Origin: Paracoccaceae bacterium
Lineage (GTDB): Bacteria > Pseudomonadota > Alphaproteobacteria > Rhodobacterales > Rhodobacteraceae
Length of the DNA stretch: 63,170 bases
Direction: 5' to 3'
Assembly: GCA_017854585.1 (NCBI GenBank)
Contig: JAFMHK010000021.1
Span: 1 to 63,170 of the forward strand
Under the pieces are notes generated by a model that ran no database searches, had not been told where the DNA came from, and saw nothing but the letters and a program-made list of their open reading frames with translations. The position numbers and the translations under genes were made by a program. Below are positions 8,228 to 19,416 of the stretch, one piece after another (the first letter of the stretch is position 1; the number at the start of each line of letters is the position of its first letter).

Positions 8228-9292
8228 TTAGCCGATGGCGTCAAGAATGGCCTGCGCCGAGGCGCGGGTGTCGGCGGTGCCGCCAAGATCGCGGGTGCGG
8301 GTGGCGGGCTGTTCAAGGGATGTCTCGATTGCCTCGATCAGGGTTACGGCGGCCTCGGCCTCGCCCAGATGATCCAGCATCATGGCGGCGGTCCAGACGG
8401 CGGCAACCGGATTGGCCACGCCTTGCCCCGCGATATCGGGGGCGGAGCCATGGACGGGTTCGAACATGGACGGATAGAGGCCTTCGGGGTTCAGGTTGGC
8501 CGCTGGCGCAATGCCGATGGACCCGGCAACGGCAGGCCCGAGATCCGACAAGATATCGCCAAAAAGGTTTGAACCGACGACGACGTCGAACCAATCAGGG
8601 TGCTGCACGAAATGGGCGCAGAGAATATCGATGTGGAACTGTGCCGTGGCTATATCGGGAAAGCGCGTCTTGGCGGCGGCAAAGCGTTCATCCCAGAACG
8701 GCATGGTGTGGACGATGCCGTTGGACTTGGTCGCCGAGGTGACGTGTTTGCGCGGTCGGGTCTGGGCCAGCTTGAAGGCGTAATCCATGATCCGGTCGGT
8801 GCCACGGCGGGTGAAGACGGCCTCTTGCACGGCCATTTCCTGATCGGTGCCGCGATACAGGCGGCCGCCGACCTCGGAATATTCGCCTTCGACATTTTCA
8901 CGGACAACGATGAAATCAATGTCGGCGGCTGTGCGTCCGACAAGCGGGGACTGCACGCCGCGCAGCAGGCGAACCGGGCGGATATTGGCGTATTGGTCAA
9001 ACTCGCGCCGGATCGGGATGAGCAGACCCCACAGCGAGACATGATCGGGAACGCCGGGCCAGCCGACCGCACCCAGATAGATCGCATCATGGGGTTTGAG
9101 TTGCGCCATTCCATCGGACGGCATCATCTGCCCCGTCTCGGCGTAGCGGGCGCAGGACCAGTCGAAGTGTTCCCATGCAAGGGTAAACCCATGTTTGGCG
9201 GCGACCGCGTTGGCGGCGGCCTGCCCGACGGGAATGACTTCGGTTCCGATCCCGTCACCGGGAATGGTTGCGATGGAATAACGGCGGGTCAT
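8228..9292 (-). CDS. tartrate / D-malate-type NAD dehydrogenase (isopropylmalate dehydrogenase family)
   Basis: 354 residues of the beta-decarboxylating dehydrogenase fold. Features are IPGDGIGTEV near the N-terminus, the substrate arginine and tyrosine region (VVRENVEGEYS), TSATKSNGIVHTMPFW, the metal-binding NLFGDILSDLG and EPVHGSAPDIAG. The block LGAVGWPGVPDHVSLWGLLIP is characteristic of tartrate dehydrogenase / D-malate dehydrogenase (TtuC/DmlA) rather than LeuB. Its start overlaps the upstream hydrolase stop by 4 bp, so the two are co-translated. The substrate could be tartrate, D-malate or a related 2-hydroxy acid, and the sequence does not decide. Confidence 0.85.
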   Translation of the reverse strand: MTRRYSIATIPGDGIGTEVIPVGQAAANAVAAKHGFTLAWEHFDWSCARYAETGQMMPSDGMAQLKPHDAIYLGAVGWPGVPDHVSLWGLLIPIRREFDQYANIRPVRLLRGVQSPLVGRTAADIDFIVVRENVEGEYSEVGGRLYRGTDQEMAVQEAVFTRRGTDRIMDYAFKLAQTRPRKHVTSATKSNGIVHTMPFWDERFAAAKTRFPDIATAQFHIDILCAHFVQHPDWFDVVVGSNLFGDILSDLGPAVAGSIGIAPAANLNPEGLYPSMFEPVHGSAPDIAGQGVANPVAAVWTAAMMLDHLGEAEAAVTLIEAIETSLEQPATRTRDLGGTADTRASAQAILDAIG

Positions 9293-10164
9293 GGCGTTTC
9301 CTTGAAGAAGGGGAGGAGGTGGCTGGCGACGATATCGGGAATTTCTTCAGCCAGATAATGGCCGCCGGGAAGGGATTGACCGCGCACATCCGCAGCGCGT
9401 TCGCGCCACAGGGCCAGCGGGTCGAAGCAGCGTTCGATGACGCCATGCGCGCCCCAAAGAGCCAACAGCGGCATGGTCAGCCTGGCATCGCCATCACCAT
9501 CGTCATGGGCAATGTCGATGGTGGCCCCGGCGCGGTAATCTTCGCAGGATGCATGGATGACCGGCCCGGTGAACGCAGCGAGGTAGGCATCGCGTGCGGC
9601 GGGGGTGAAGGGCGCCAGCCCCGCACTGCCCGCGCCGCATTTCTTGAGCCAATAGCCCTTTGGATCAGCCGCGATCATGTTTTCGGGGAACGGGGCAGGC
9701 TGGATCAGGAAGAACCAGTGCCAATAGGCACGCGCAAAGGCATCGGTGGTCTGGGCATACATTTCGCGGGTCGGGGCAATGTCGAGCGTGGCCAGCCGCG
9801 TGACCCTGTCGGGATGATCCATGGCAAGGCGATGGGCCACCCGTGCCCCGCGATCATGGGCGGCAACGGCAAAGCGGTCATGGCCAAGCGCGGTCATCAC
9901 TTCGGCCATATCCAACGCCATTGCGCGTTTGGAATAGGGCGCATGATCGGCGGTGGTGGGCGGTTTGCCCGAAGCGCCATAGCCCCTGAGATCGGCCGCG
10001 ATTAGGGTGAAATGCGGCGCCAGAAGCGGGGCCAGCTTGTGCCACATCACATGGGTTTGCGGATAGCCATGCAACAAGAGGAGCGGTGGACCCGCCCCCC
10101 CAGTCACACCGGCAATGTCCGTGCCCGAAGTCGAGATGCGGAATGGCGTGAAGTCGGGAAACAG
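9289..10164 (-). CDS. alpha/beta hydrolase of the haloacetate (fluoroacetate) dehalogenase type
   Basis: About 291 residues. The alpha/beta-hydrolase core (LLLLHGYPQTHVMWHK) carries the nucleophile motif HDRGARVAHRLAMDHPDRV, matching the Asp-Arg-x-x-Arg arrangement of fluoroacetate dehalogenase. YWHWF supplies the His-Trp halide-pocket pair, LDIAPT the acid residue and GGHYLAEE the catalytic histidine. The start is uncertain: after the gyrB stop the only options are CTG at 10164 (giving LFPDFTPF) or rarer codons, whereas an ATG at 10236 would overlap gyrB by 68 bp. Co-translated with the dehydrogenase. Epoxide-hydrolase activity is less likely because the DRxxR motif is complete. Confidence 0.82.
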   Translation of the reverse strand: MFPDFTPFRISTSGTDIAGVTGGAGPPLLLLHGYPQTHVMWHKLAPLLAPHFTLIAADLRGYGASGKPPTTADHAPYSKRAMALDMAEVMTALGHDRFAVAAHDRGARVAHRLAMDHPDRVTRLATLDIAPTREMYAQTTDAFARAYWHWFFLIQPAPFPENMIAADPKGYWLKKCGAGSAGLAPFTPAARDAYLAAFTGPVIHASCEDYRAGATIDIAHDDGDGDARLTMPLLALWGAHGVIERCFDPLALWRERAADVRGQSLPGGHYLAEEIPDIVASHLLPFFKETP

Positions 10165-10168
10165 TGCG

Positions 10169-12667
<2,499 letters not shown>

Positions 12668-13288
12668 CTAGACAAAGGGAAGCGCGCAGCCGACCCCGAT
12701 CAGCAGGGCTCCGGAAATCCGATTCAGCCGAATGCGTTTTTCCGGGCTGGCAAGAAAGGCGCGGACGCGGCCCACAAGGGCGGCCAGCGCGAGGTTTCCG
12801 GCCAGCGGCACGGTGGTCGACACAAGCAAGATGGCGACGATGTCGGGCCAGCGGATGATGCTGAGATCGAAGAAACCGGGCAAGACGCCCATGTAGAACA
12901 GGACCGCCTTTGGGTTGCCGAGGATCACGGCCAGACCAGCCACGAACCCGGCCCAAACGCCCGGCCGGGTCAGGCGGCTATCGGCGCTGATGGTGGTGGC
13001 GGCATGGCGGATGACAAGCACACCCATCAAGATGAAGATACCCGAGGCGACCCACCGCAAGACGGCGAGGAACGGCTCATAGACCGTGCTGATCCATGCG
13101 ATGCCGAAAATGGCTAGCAGCGCCCAGAACAGATCGCCCAGCACGACCGCCAGCGCCACGGGCCAAGCCGCGGCGAACCCGCCTGACAGGGCACGCGCGA
13201 TCAGGGCCACCCAGACCGGGCCGGGCGTGATGAAAAGCCCGAAAATGGCCAGTCCGTAAAGTGCGAGGCTGAGGAGGCTGATGGTCAA
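12668..13288 (-). CDS. LysE/RhtB-family amino-acid exporter
   Basis: 206 residues with about six predicted membrane helices. The family signature FLFITPGPVWV sits near residue 20 and LGNPKAVLFYMGVLPGF near residue 125. Members export lysine, threonine, homoserine lactone or related compounds across the inner membrane. It overlaps the VOC gene by 4 bp and sits between recF and gyrB. The substrate cannot be assigned. Confidence 0.88.
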   Translation of the reverse strand: MTISLLSLALYGLAIFGLFITPGPVWVALIARALSGGFAAAWPVALAVVLGDLFWALLAIFGIAWISTVYEPFLAVLRWVASGIFILMGVLVIRHAATTISADSRLTRPGVWAGFVAGLAVILGNPKAVLFYMGVLPGFFDLSIIRWPDIVAILLVSTTVPLAGNLALAALVGRVRAFLASPEKRIRLNRISGALLIGVGCALPFV

Positions 13289-13701
13289 GCAAGGCGACCT
13301 TGTGCATCAAGTGGCCAGTAGGGATTGAAGGCATATTCCCAGACATTGCCATCGGGGTCGGCCCAATAGCTGGAGTAGCCACCCCATTCCATGGCGTGAG
13401 GCGGTTTGATGGCGGTCGCGCCCGCATCAAGGGCCGCCTGATACGCGGCATCCACTGCGGCCTCGGACGGCCAGTTAACGGCCAAGGTGGTTGCACCGCG
13501 ACCCAGATCGTCGGCAGGTCTGCCTTGTTCGGCGGCAAGATCGTTCAGCCCGAACAGGCCAAACTTGAACCCGCCCATGTCGAAGAACGCGACGGTGGGC
13601 GGACTGTTCTGGGCCACCATGCCGAGGCGTTCGTAAAAGGCCCGGGCGGCGGCAAGGTTCCGGACCCCGAGGGTCACGAGCGAAATGCGGTTGGGTGTCA
13701 T
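13285..13701 (-). CDS. VOC (glyoxalase-like) family protein
   Basis: 138 residues with two beta-alpha-beta-beta-beta modules. LGVRNLAAARAFYERLG at the N-terminus and SYWADPDGNVWEYAFNPYW at the C-terminus are typical of vicinal-oxygen-chelate enzymes; the final Glu (VWEYA) is a usual metal ligand. The reaction is unknown. It overlaps recF (13698-13701) and lysE (13285-13288) by 4 bp each, so it is translated as part of the replication operon. Confidence 0.82.
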   Translation of the reverse strand: MTPNRISLVTLGVRNLAAARAFYERLGMVAQNSPPTVAFFDMGGFKFGLFGLNDLAAEQGRPADDLGRGATTLAVNWPSEAAVDAAYQAALDAGATAIKPPHAMEWGGYSSYWADPDGNVWEYAFNPYWPLDAQGRLA

Positions 13702-14798
13702 GGTGCGGTTTCCGTAATCTGGCTGGTGCCATCCGTGTCGGTAATTTCGATGTGGTGGGCGCGGTGGCCAAGTTCGGCGAAAAGTTCGGGCCCTGTTCCG
13801 GTCATCCAGGCCTGCGCCTCTAGCGCGCAGATTTCATCGAACAGGGCGGCGCGGCGGTTGGCGTCAAGATGGGCCGCGACCTCATCCAGCAAGACCAGCG
13901 GCGCGGTTCCGGTGTCTGCCTTGAGCGCGCGCGCGTTTGACAAGATCAGCGAGATCAGGAGCGCCTTTTGTTCGCCCGTGGAACATTGCCGCGCGGGCAC
14001 GCCCTTGGCCTGATAGATCGCCGCCAGATCGGTGCGGTGCGGGCCGACCAGCGTGCGGCCCGCGGCCAGATCGCGGGGACGGGACGTGGCGAAGGCGGCG
14101 GCGAAATCGGCGGCGGTTTGCAGCGGCTCGACCTCTTCCAGCGTCAGATCGGCGGCGGGAAAGGCGGTTTCCGCACCCCATTGCGCGGCAGTGACGCGCG
14201 CAAGCGCGGTCGTGCGGTTGCTGACGATGGTTTCGGCGGCGGTGGCCATCTGTGCCTCGAGCGCCTGATACCAATGGGCATCCCGGATCTGATCCTTGAG
14301 CAGGCGATTGCGGTCGCGCATGGCCTTCTCATAGGTGAGCACGGCGTCCGCATGGTCAGGCGCAAAGCTGAGGGTGAGGCGATCAAGGAACCGTCGGCGG
14401 CCTTCGGCACCTTCGGTCCAAAGCCGATCTTGGGACGGGACCAGCCAGACCAGACTGAGCAGTCGTGCCAGCGCGTTCTGGGTGGCCGCCTTGCCGTCGA
14501 TCTGCACCACGCGGGGCTGGCCCGGTTCGGCGGTGATGGTCACATCATGATCGGCGGCGGGCGCGGTCAACGTGGCGGTCAGTTTCCAGCCGATTGCTTC
14601 GGGTCGCCGAATGATTTCCTCGGCCCCGGCGCGCCGGAGGCCGCGACCGGGCGACAGCAGGGAAACCGCTTCGAGCAGATTGGTCTTGCCAGCGCCGTTG
14701 GGGCCGAAAAGCGCCACGGGCCGACCATCAAGCACGAGCCGCGCCAGTTTGTGGCTGCGGAAATGCGACAGGGTCAGCTGAGAGACGAAGACCTTCAT
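13698..14798 (-). CDS. recF: DNA replication/repair protein RecF
   Basis: 366 residues. SMC-like ATPase that loads RecA at gaps with RecO and RecR. Walker A GPNGAGKTNLLEA lies near residue 33, the signature region LSFAPDHADAVLTYEK near the middle, CSTGEQKALLISLIL (ABC signature) near residue 272 and Walker B LVLLDEVAAHLD near residue 305. Conserved position after dnaN. Identification is firm. Confidence 0.96.
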   Translation of the reverse strand: MKVFVSQLTLSHFRSHKLARLVLDGRPVALFGPNGAGKTNLLEAVSLLSPGRGLRRAGAEEIIRRPEAIGWKLTATLTAPAADHDVTITAEPGQPRVVQIDGKAATQNALARLLSLVWLVPSQDRLWTEGAEGRRRFLDRLTLSFAPDHADAVLTYEKAMRDRNRLLKDQIRDAHWYQALEAQMATAAETIVSNRTTALARVTAAQWGAETAFPAADLTLEEVEPLQTAADFAAAFATSRPRDLAAGRTLVGPHRTDLAAIYQAKGVPARQCSTGEQKALLISLILSNARALKADTGTAPLVLLDEVAAHLDANRRAALFDEICALEAQAWMTGTGPELFAELGHRAHHIEITDTDGTSQITETAP

Positions 14799-14818
14799 TC
14801 AGGCCCTCCGCTGGTGGC

Positions 14819-14836
14819 GGAATTCGTGTGAATTCC
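14819..14836. promoter_or_regulatory. perfect dyad between dnaN and recF
   Basis: GGAATTC-GTGT-GAATTCC, perfect 7-base arms with a 4-base loop, in the 46-bp gap between dnaN and recF. It could be a transcript hairpin separating expression of the two genes or an operator. No U-run follows. Confidence 0.4.
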
Positions 14837-14844
14837 GGGCCCGC

Positions 14845-15963
14845 CTACACACGCATCGGCATCACGACGTAGATCGCCGTTTCGTCGTTACCTTCGCGCA
14901 TCAGCGTCGGTTCACCGGGAGAGGAGAACAGGAACACCGCATTTTCACGGTCCACCTGACTGGCGATTTCCAGCAGATACTTGGCGTTGAAGCCAATCTC
15001 CAGCCGGTCGTCGGAATAGGCGACGGCCAGTTCTTCTTCGGCATTGCCGCTGTCGGGGGCGTTGACCGACAAGATCAGGCGGTCTTCGTCAAGCGACAGC
15101 TTTACCGCGCGGGACCGTTCGGAGGACACGGTGGCCACACGGTCTACGGCCTTGGCGAAATCGGCGGCGTCAACTTCCAGCCGACGGGTGTTGTTGGTTG
15201 GAATGACGCGCGTGTAATCGGGGAAGGTGCCGTCGATCACCTTGGATGTCAGGGTGATCTCAGGGGTGGCGAAGCGGATCTTGGTTTCCGAGACGCTGAC
15301 CGCAATGATGGCGTCGTCATCATCCAGCAGCTTGCGCAGTTCACCCACCGTCTTGCGGGGGACGATTACGCCGGGCAGGGTTTCGGCCCCGCTGGGCAGC
15401 ATTGCGTCAACACGCGCAAGGCGGTGGCCATCGGTCGCGACGGCGCGCAAGACCGGGCCGGTTTCACCTGTTGCCACGTGAAAATAGACCCCGTTCAGGT
15501 AGTAGCGGGTTTCCTCGGTCGAGATGGCGAATTTGGTCTTGTCGAACAGGCGCCGCAGCACGGGTGCGGGCGCCGAGAAGTTGGATGAGTATTCCGTGGC
15601 CGACATGACCGGAAAATCTTCTTTCGGCAGGGTTGCCAGCGCGAAGTTCGAGCGACCGGCCTGAACGATCAACCGGCCCGAGGCGCCATCATCGGTCAGG
15701 TTGACCAGTGCGCCGTCGGGAAGTTTCCGCACGATCTCGTGCAGGGTGACCGCGTTGACGGTGGTTGCGCCTGCGCGCTCCACCTGCGCGGGAGCCTTGT
15801 CCACCACCTCGATATCGAGGTCGGTGGCCCGGAAGGAGACGGTATCGCCCTCGGCCTCGATCAGCACATTGGCCAGAATCGGGATGGTGTTGCGCCGTTC
15901 GACAACGGACTGCGCTTGTGACACAGCGCGCAAAAGCGTGGCGCGTTCGATCGAGATTTTCAT
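14845..15963 (-). CDS. dnaN: DNA polymerase III sliding clamp (beta subunit)
   Basis: 372 residues in three clamp domains. It begins MKISIERATLLRAVSQAQSVVERRNTIPIL and ends YVVMPMRV, the conserved last strand that forms the protein-binding cleft. It encircles DNA and tethers the replicative polymerase. It lies 114 bp downstream of dnaA on the same strand, the usual order. Confidence 0.97.
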   Translation of the reverse strand: MKISIERATLLRAVSQAQSVVERRNTIPILANVLIEAEGDTVSFRATDLDIEVVDKAPAQVERAGATTVNAVTLHEIVRKLPDGALVNLTDDGASGRLIVQAGRSNFALATLPKEDFPVMSATEYSSNFSAPAPVLRRLFDKTKFAISTEETRYYLNGVYFHVATGETGPVLRAVATDGHRLARVDAMLPSGAETLPGVIVPRKTVGELRKLLDDDDAIIAVSVSETKIRFATPEITLTSKVIDGTFPDYTRVIPTNNTRRLEVDAADFAKAVDRVATVSSERSRAVKLSLDEDRLILSVNAPDSGNAEEELAVAYSDDRLEIGFNAKYLLEIASQVDRENAVFLFSSPGEPTLMREGNDETAIYVVMPMRV

Positions 15964-16077
15964 TCCCTGGCTCCGACAGATAGCGGGGCTGAGAGACTAC
16001 GCTCTCACCCCGCAAGCTCAAGTGTTTTCTGGAACTTTCGTCAGCAGGCTGCCAACGTCAATGGCTAATCTGCTGGA

Positions 16078-17460
16078 TCAGGCCTCGAGCAGGCGGCGCA
16101 GAAGCTCTGCATCCTCTGCAATCTGACTATCAAGCGCCATCAGTTCTTCGATCTTGCGCACCCCGTGAAGGATGGTCGTGTGATCGCGGCCACCGAACTT
16201 GCGACCGATTTCAGGCAGCGACCGCGTGGTCAGCCGTTTGCACAGATACATGCCCATCTGACGCGGGCGGGCGATGTTGCGAGAGCGATTGGCGCTCATC
16301 AGATCGGTCTGGCGGACCTTGTAGTAGTCGCAGATGTGGCGAATGATCTGATCCATCGTGACCTTCTTGTCGGTGGATCGCAGAATGTCCGACAGGCTTT
16401 CTTGGGTCATTTCCAAGGTGATCTCTGCCTTGACCAGATCTGACCATGCAAAGAGCCGTGTCAGCGCGCCTTCCAGCACGCGGACGTTGGTGGACAGGCG
16501 AAGGGCGATGAATTCCAGCACACCGGGCGCAACTTGCGTATTGGGGTAACGTTCCCGGTGGGTGTCTATCTTGGACTGCAGGACGCCCAGCCGCAATTCG
16601 TAATCCGTGGGATGCAGATCAACCACGAGGCCGCATTGCAGGCGCGACGCGATCCGGTTGTCGAGGCCTTCCATATCGACGGGCGCGCGATCACCGGAGA
16701 TGATGATCTGTTTGCCCATTTCGACCAAGGCGTTGAAGGTGTGGAAGAATTCTTCTTGTGTGGAGTTTTTCCCGGCGATGAATTGAACATCGTCGACCAT
16801 CAGAACATCGACCGAGCGGAACATCTGCTTGAAGCTGATGGTATCTTGTTCGCGCAGCGCACGCACAAAGCGATACATGAACTGCTCAGCGGAGAGGTAG
16901 AGGATGCGTGCCTCGGGCTGGCGGGCGCGCAGTTCCCACGCGATGGCATGCATCAGGTGCGTTTTGCCCAGACCTACGCCGCCATAAAGAAAGAGTGGAT
17001 TGAAGGTGACGCCGTTGCCTTCGGCGACGCGCCGGGCCGCGGCATGGGCCAGTTCGTTCGGCTTGCCGACAACAAATTGATCGAAGGTGAAAGCCAGGTT
17101 CAGAACTGATCCGGGAAGGTCTTCGCCATTGCCGATGGCGCCATACGGCCGAGCCGTCGGCGCGGCCTGAGGCGCGGCGGCAGGGGCGGCGTTGGCGTTG
17201 ACCGCCTTGGCCGTAACGCTGGGATCAACGTTGAATTCCGTGCGGTCCACACCGATGCCTGCGGAAATCAGGTGGCGCAGAATTACATCGCCGAAGTTTT
17301 GCGAAACCCATGAGCCGATGAATGTAGTGGGCACATGAAAGCGCGCAGTGCGGTCTTGAACGCAATCAAAGCTGATCGGATCAATCCATGCTGAAAAGTT
17401 ATTCTTGCCGATCGACTTGAGCAGCTCACCACGCACTTGTCCCCAGGTTTCATCAGTCAT
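16078..17460 (-). CDS. dnaA: chromosomal replication initiator DnaA
   Basis: 460 residues. Domain I (about 1-90, ETWGQVRGELLKSIG), an Ala/Pro-rich linker, the AAA+ domain III with Walker A GGVGLGKTHLMHA and Walker B VLMVDDVQF, and domain IV with the DnaA-box reader GRKFGGRDHTTILHGVRKIE. The ATG at 17460 gives the family start MTDETW; a further 54 residues upstream are in frame but not DnaA-like. The 5' region is unusually long for this window (629 bp to rpsT). Confidence 0.97.
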   Translation of the reverse strand: MTDETWGQVRGELLKSIGKNNFSAWIDPISFDCVQDRTARFHVPTTFIGSWVSQNFGDVILRHLISAGIGVDRTEFNVDPSVTAKAVNANAAPAAAPQAAPTARPYGAIGNGEDLPGSVLNLAFTFDQFVVGKPNELAHAAARRVAEGNGVTFNPLFLYGGVGLGKTHLMHAIAWELRARQPEARILYLSAEQFMYRFVRALREQDTISFKQMFRSVDVLMVDDVQFIAGKNSTQEEFFHTFNALVEMGKQIIISGDRAPVDMEGLDNRIASRLQCGLVVDLHPTDYELRLGVLQSKIDTHRERYPNTQVAPGVLEFIALRLSTNVRVLEGALTRLFAWSDLVKAEITLEMTQESLSDILRSTDKKVTMDQIIRHICDYYKVRQTDLMSANRSRNIARPRQMGMYLCKRLTTRSLPEIGRKFGGRDHTTILHGVRKIEELMALDSQIAEDAELLRRLLEA

Positions 17461-17570
17461 TTTTTCTTCAATCCGTTTCTTGTTATGACCCGCCGCAGCG
17501 ACGAGCCCTGCCCCCTTTGCGAGAGCCGACGTTACCAGTTGCATCCCGAAATCGGCATTCTCGTGACGAA

Positions 17571-17587
17571 ATGGTGCAACGCACCAT
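17571..17587. promoter_or_regulatory. 17-bp perfect dyad upstream of dnaA
   Basis: ATGGTGC-AAC-GCACCAT, perfect 7-base arms with a 3-base centre, 111-127 bp upstream of the dnaA ATG. It could be an operator or a leader hairpin of dnaA. No regulator is assigned. Confidence 0.45.
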
Positions 17588-17903
17588 GCCCCTTCATCAC
17601 AAGCGCCGGCCCCGATAACCACCGACGGCGTAACGGTATTTTCAGTGCAACACGCAAACGCGTGAGCCCGGTCAAACCGCAGCAGTCAATCTGTTTCGAA
17701 TGGGAGATTTGAAAACAACGAGGATCGCAGCACCAATTACCGCGTCTTCGTTGGCCCGCTGTCTTGCCCGACAAAAAGCAAGGCCAGCACACCTATGATA
17801 GAAGCTCTCGATCGTGATCACCGCCACGTTTTGCACCAACCGACCATTGTCGATCCGTGCTTCGAGCCCCCGTATCTTGTCTTCGTGTCCCCCTGGACGA
17901 TCC

Positions 17904-17987
17904 GAGTCGCTAGGGCAAACTACCGGGACTCAATCGCGTGTCGCAAGATTTCTTCGCGCTTGACTCGGGCCATTTCGCAAACGAATC
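17904..17987. promoter_or_regulatory. cluster of four GANTC (CcrM methylation) sites
   Basis: GANTC occurs at 17904, 17927, 17962 and 17983, four times in 84 bp, while none was found in the preceding 440 bp. CcrM methylates GANTC in alphaproteobacteria and the methylation state times dnaA and ctrA transcription in Caulobacter. Location upstream of dnaA fits such a role. Confidence 0.45.
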
Positions 17988-18034
17988 CGAAGCGGCTTTT
18001 TAGCGGCTTGAAGAGCAAGGAGAATTTAGCGGAC

Positions 18035-18064
18035 AAAAAAAAGGCGCCCCGAGCGGAGCGCCTT
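18035..18064 (-). terminator. rpsT rho-independent terminator
   Basis: Arms AAGGCGC (18041-18047) and GCGCCTT (18058-18064); on the minus strand the stem runs directly into a run of eight T. It lies 26 bp past the rpsT stop. A textbook intrinsic terminator. Confidence 0.9.
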
Positions 18065-18089
18065 GTAAATAAGGTCATTGAGGGGCGAT

Positions 18090-18356
18090 CTAGACGCCGA
18101 GAGCCTTTACGCGCGAAGACAGGCGCGACATTTTTCTGGCAACGGTGTTCTTATGCAACACCCCTTTGGTGACGCCGCGCATCAGTTCGGGCTGCACGTT
18201 TTGCAGGGCGGTCTTGGCTGCGGCCTGATCGCCGGATGCGATGGCTTCTTCCACTTTGCGGAGGTAGGTGCGGATGCGCGAACGACGGGCTTTGTTGATT
18301 GCAAAGCGGCGCTCGTTCTGGCGGGCGCGTTTCTTGGACTGGGGCGAGTTGGCCAT
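18090..18356 (-). CDS. rpsT: 30S ribosomal protein S20
   Basis: 88 residues, very basic, starting [17 protein letters not shown] and ending RVKALGV, the normal S20 length and ends. It binds 16S rRNA in the bottom of the 30S subunit. Monocistronic here: its own terminator follows, and an upstream terminator separates it from the enoyl-CoA hydratase gene. Confidence 0.97.
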   Translation of the reverse strand: MANSPQSKKRARQNERRFAINKARRSRIRTYLRKVEEAIASGDQAAAKTALQNVQPELMRGVTKGVLHKNTVARKMSRLSSRVKALGV

Positions 18357-18534
18357 GGTCGGGATCCCTTTCGACGGGTCTGTTCAAACAGGTTCGCGCG
18401 GGAGGATCCCCCGAGGCCGGGTTTTCAACCGGTCCAATCCGGCCAAAGCGGGCCTCACACGCATGTATCGAGGGGCCTTAGGGGATTCGGGGCCAAAAGG
18501 GAAGGGGTTTGTCAGCGTTACGGGTAGTTTCGGT

Positions 18535-18565
18535 AAAGCGGTGCGGTTCCGAAAGGCCGCACCGC
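18535..18565 (-). terminator. terminator of the enoyl-CoA hydratase gene
   Basis: Perfect 9-base arms at 18538-18546 and 18557-18565 with a 10-base loop begin 10 bases past the hydratase stop, followed on the minus strand by TTTA. The T-run is short. Confidence 0.6.
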
Positions 18566-18574
18566 CGCCGCGCA

Positions 18575-19351
18575 TTATTTGTCTCGGAACTGCGGTTCGC
18601 GCTTTTCGAGGAATGCGGCCATGCCTTCTGACTGATCCTCGGTCGCGAACAGCGAATGAAACAGCCGGCGTTCGAACAGGAGACCTTCGGAGAGGGTGGT
18701 TTCGAAACTGCGGTTCACTGCCTCTTTCGCGGCCATGGCGGCAAGGCTGGATTTCTCGGCGATCTTGGCTGCGGCGCCCATGGCCTCTTCTATCAGTTTC
18801 CTGGCGGGCACGACACGGGAGACAAGGCCCGAACGTTCCGCTTCCTCGGCGTTCATGAACCGCCCGGTCAGGTGCATGTCCATTGCCTTTGCCTTGCCGA
18901 CGGCATGGGTCAGCCGCTGGGTGCCGCCGATGCCCGCGATGACGCCAAGGTTGATTTCGGGCTGACCGAATTTGGCAGAATCAGCAGCGATGATGAAGTC
19001 GCACATCATGGCCAGTTCGCAACCACCGCCCAGCGCGTAGCCCGCCACGGCGGCAATCACCGGTTTGCGGATGCGCATGATCTGCCCGGTTTCCGCCCCG
19101 AACAGGTCGCTGCTGAAAACGTCGACGAAGGTTTTTTCGGACATCTCCTTGATGTCTGCGCCTGCGGCGAATGCCTTGTCGGAACCGGTCAGGACGATGC
19201 AGCGCACCTTTTCATTCGCGTCCGCGGATCTGAGCGCCTTGGTCAGTTCCGCCAGCAACTGTGCATTGATTGCATTCAGCGCCTCGGGGCGGTTCAGCTT
19301 GATCAGCGCGATATGGTCTTCGATCTCGACGATCAGGGTTTCGTACGCCAT
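18575..19351 (-). CDS. enoyl-CoA hydratase
   Basis: 258 residues of the crotonase fold. The oxyanion-hole region ([13 protein letters not shown]) and the two catalytic glutamates ([13 protein letters not shown] and [10 protein letters not shown]) are present, so hydration of 2-enoyl-CoA in fatty-acid or aromatic-acid degradation is likely. Length matches short-chain enoyl-CoA hydratases (FadB1/PaaF type). It lies 65 bp downstream of mutM on the same strand. Confidence 0.92.
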   Translation of the reverse strand: MAYETLIVEIEDHIALIKLNRPEALNAINAQLLAELTKALRSADANEKVRCIVLTGSDKAFAAGADIKEMSEKTFVDVFSSDLFGAETGQIMRIRKPVIAAVAGYALGGGCELAMMCDFIIAADSAKFGQPEINLGVIAGIGGTQRLTHAVGKAKAMDMHLTGRFMNAEEAERSGLVSRVVPARKLIEEAMGAAAKIAEKSSLAAMAAKEAVNRSFETTLSEGLLFERRLFHSLFATEDQSEGMAAFLEKREPQFRDK

Positions 19352-19416
19352 GGAGCAGGTGCCTTCTTGGTGCCGGTCAGGTGCGCAGGGTTAGCAGTCT
19401 GGTGGGCGGGATCAAG

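Larger units (their letters stand above)
17461..18089. other. 629-bp non-coding interval between dnaA and rpsT
   Basis: No gene was found. It holds a 17-bp perfect dyad at 17571-17587, a small dyad (CACGC-AAAC-GCGTG, 17651-17664), four GANTC sites clustered at 17904-17987 and the rpsT terminator at 18035-18064. Consensus DnaA boxes (TTATCCACA or close variants) were looked for on both strands and not seen, so an origin of replication is not claimed. Confidence 0.6.

Noticed and set aside
14819..14836. Intrinsic terminator between dnaN and recF
   Set aside because: The stem is perfect but AT-rich in the middle and has no U-run, so it is listed as a dyad only.
16078..17622. Longer DnaA starting at 17622
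   Set aside because: The 54 extra residues are not DnaA-like; the family begins at the ATG at 17460.
17461..18089. Origin of replication next to dnaA
   Set aside because: No cluster of DnaA boxes was seen on either strand and no clear AT-rich unwinding element, so only the GANTC cluster and dyads are reported.
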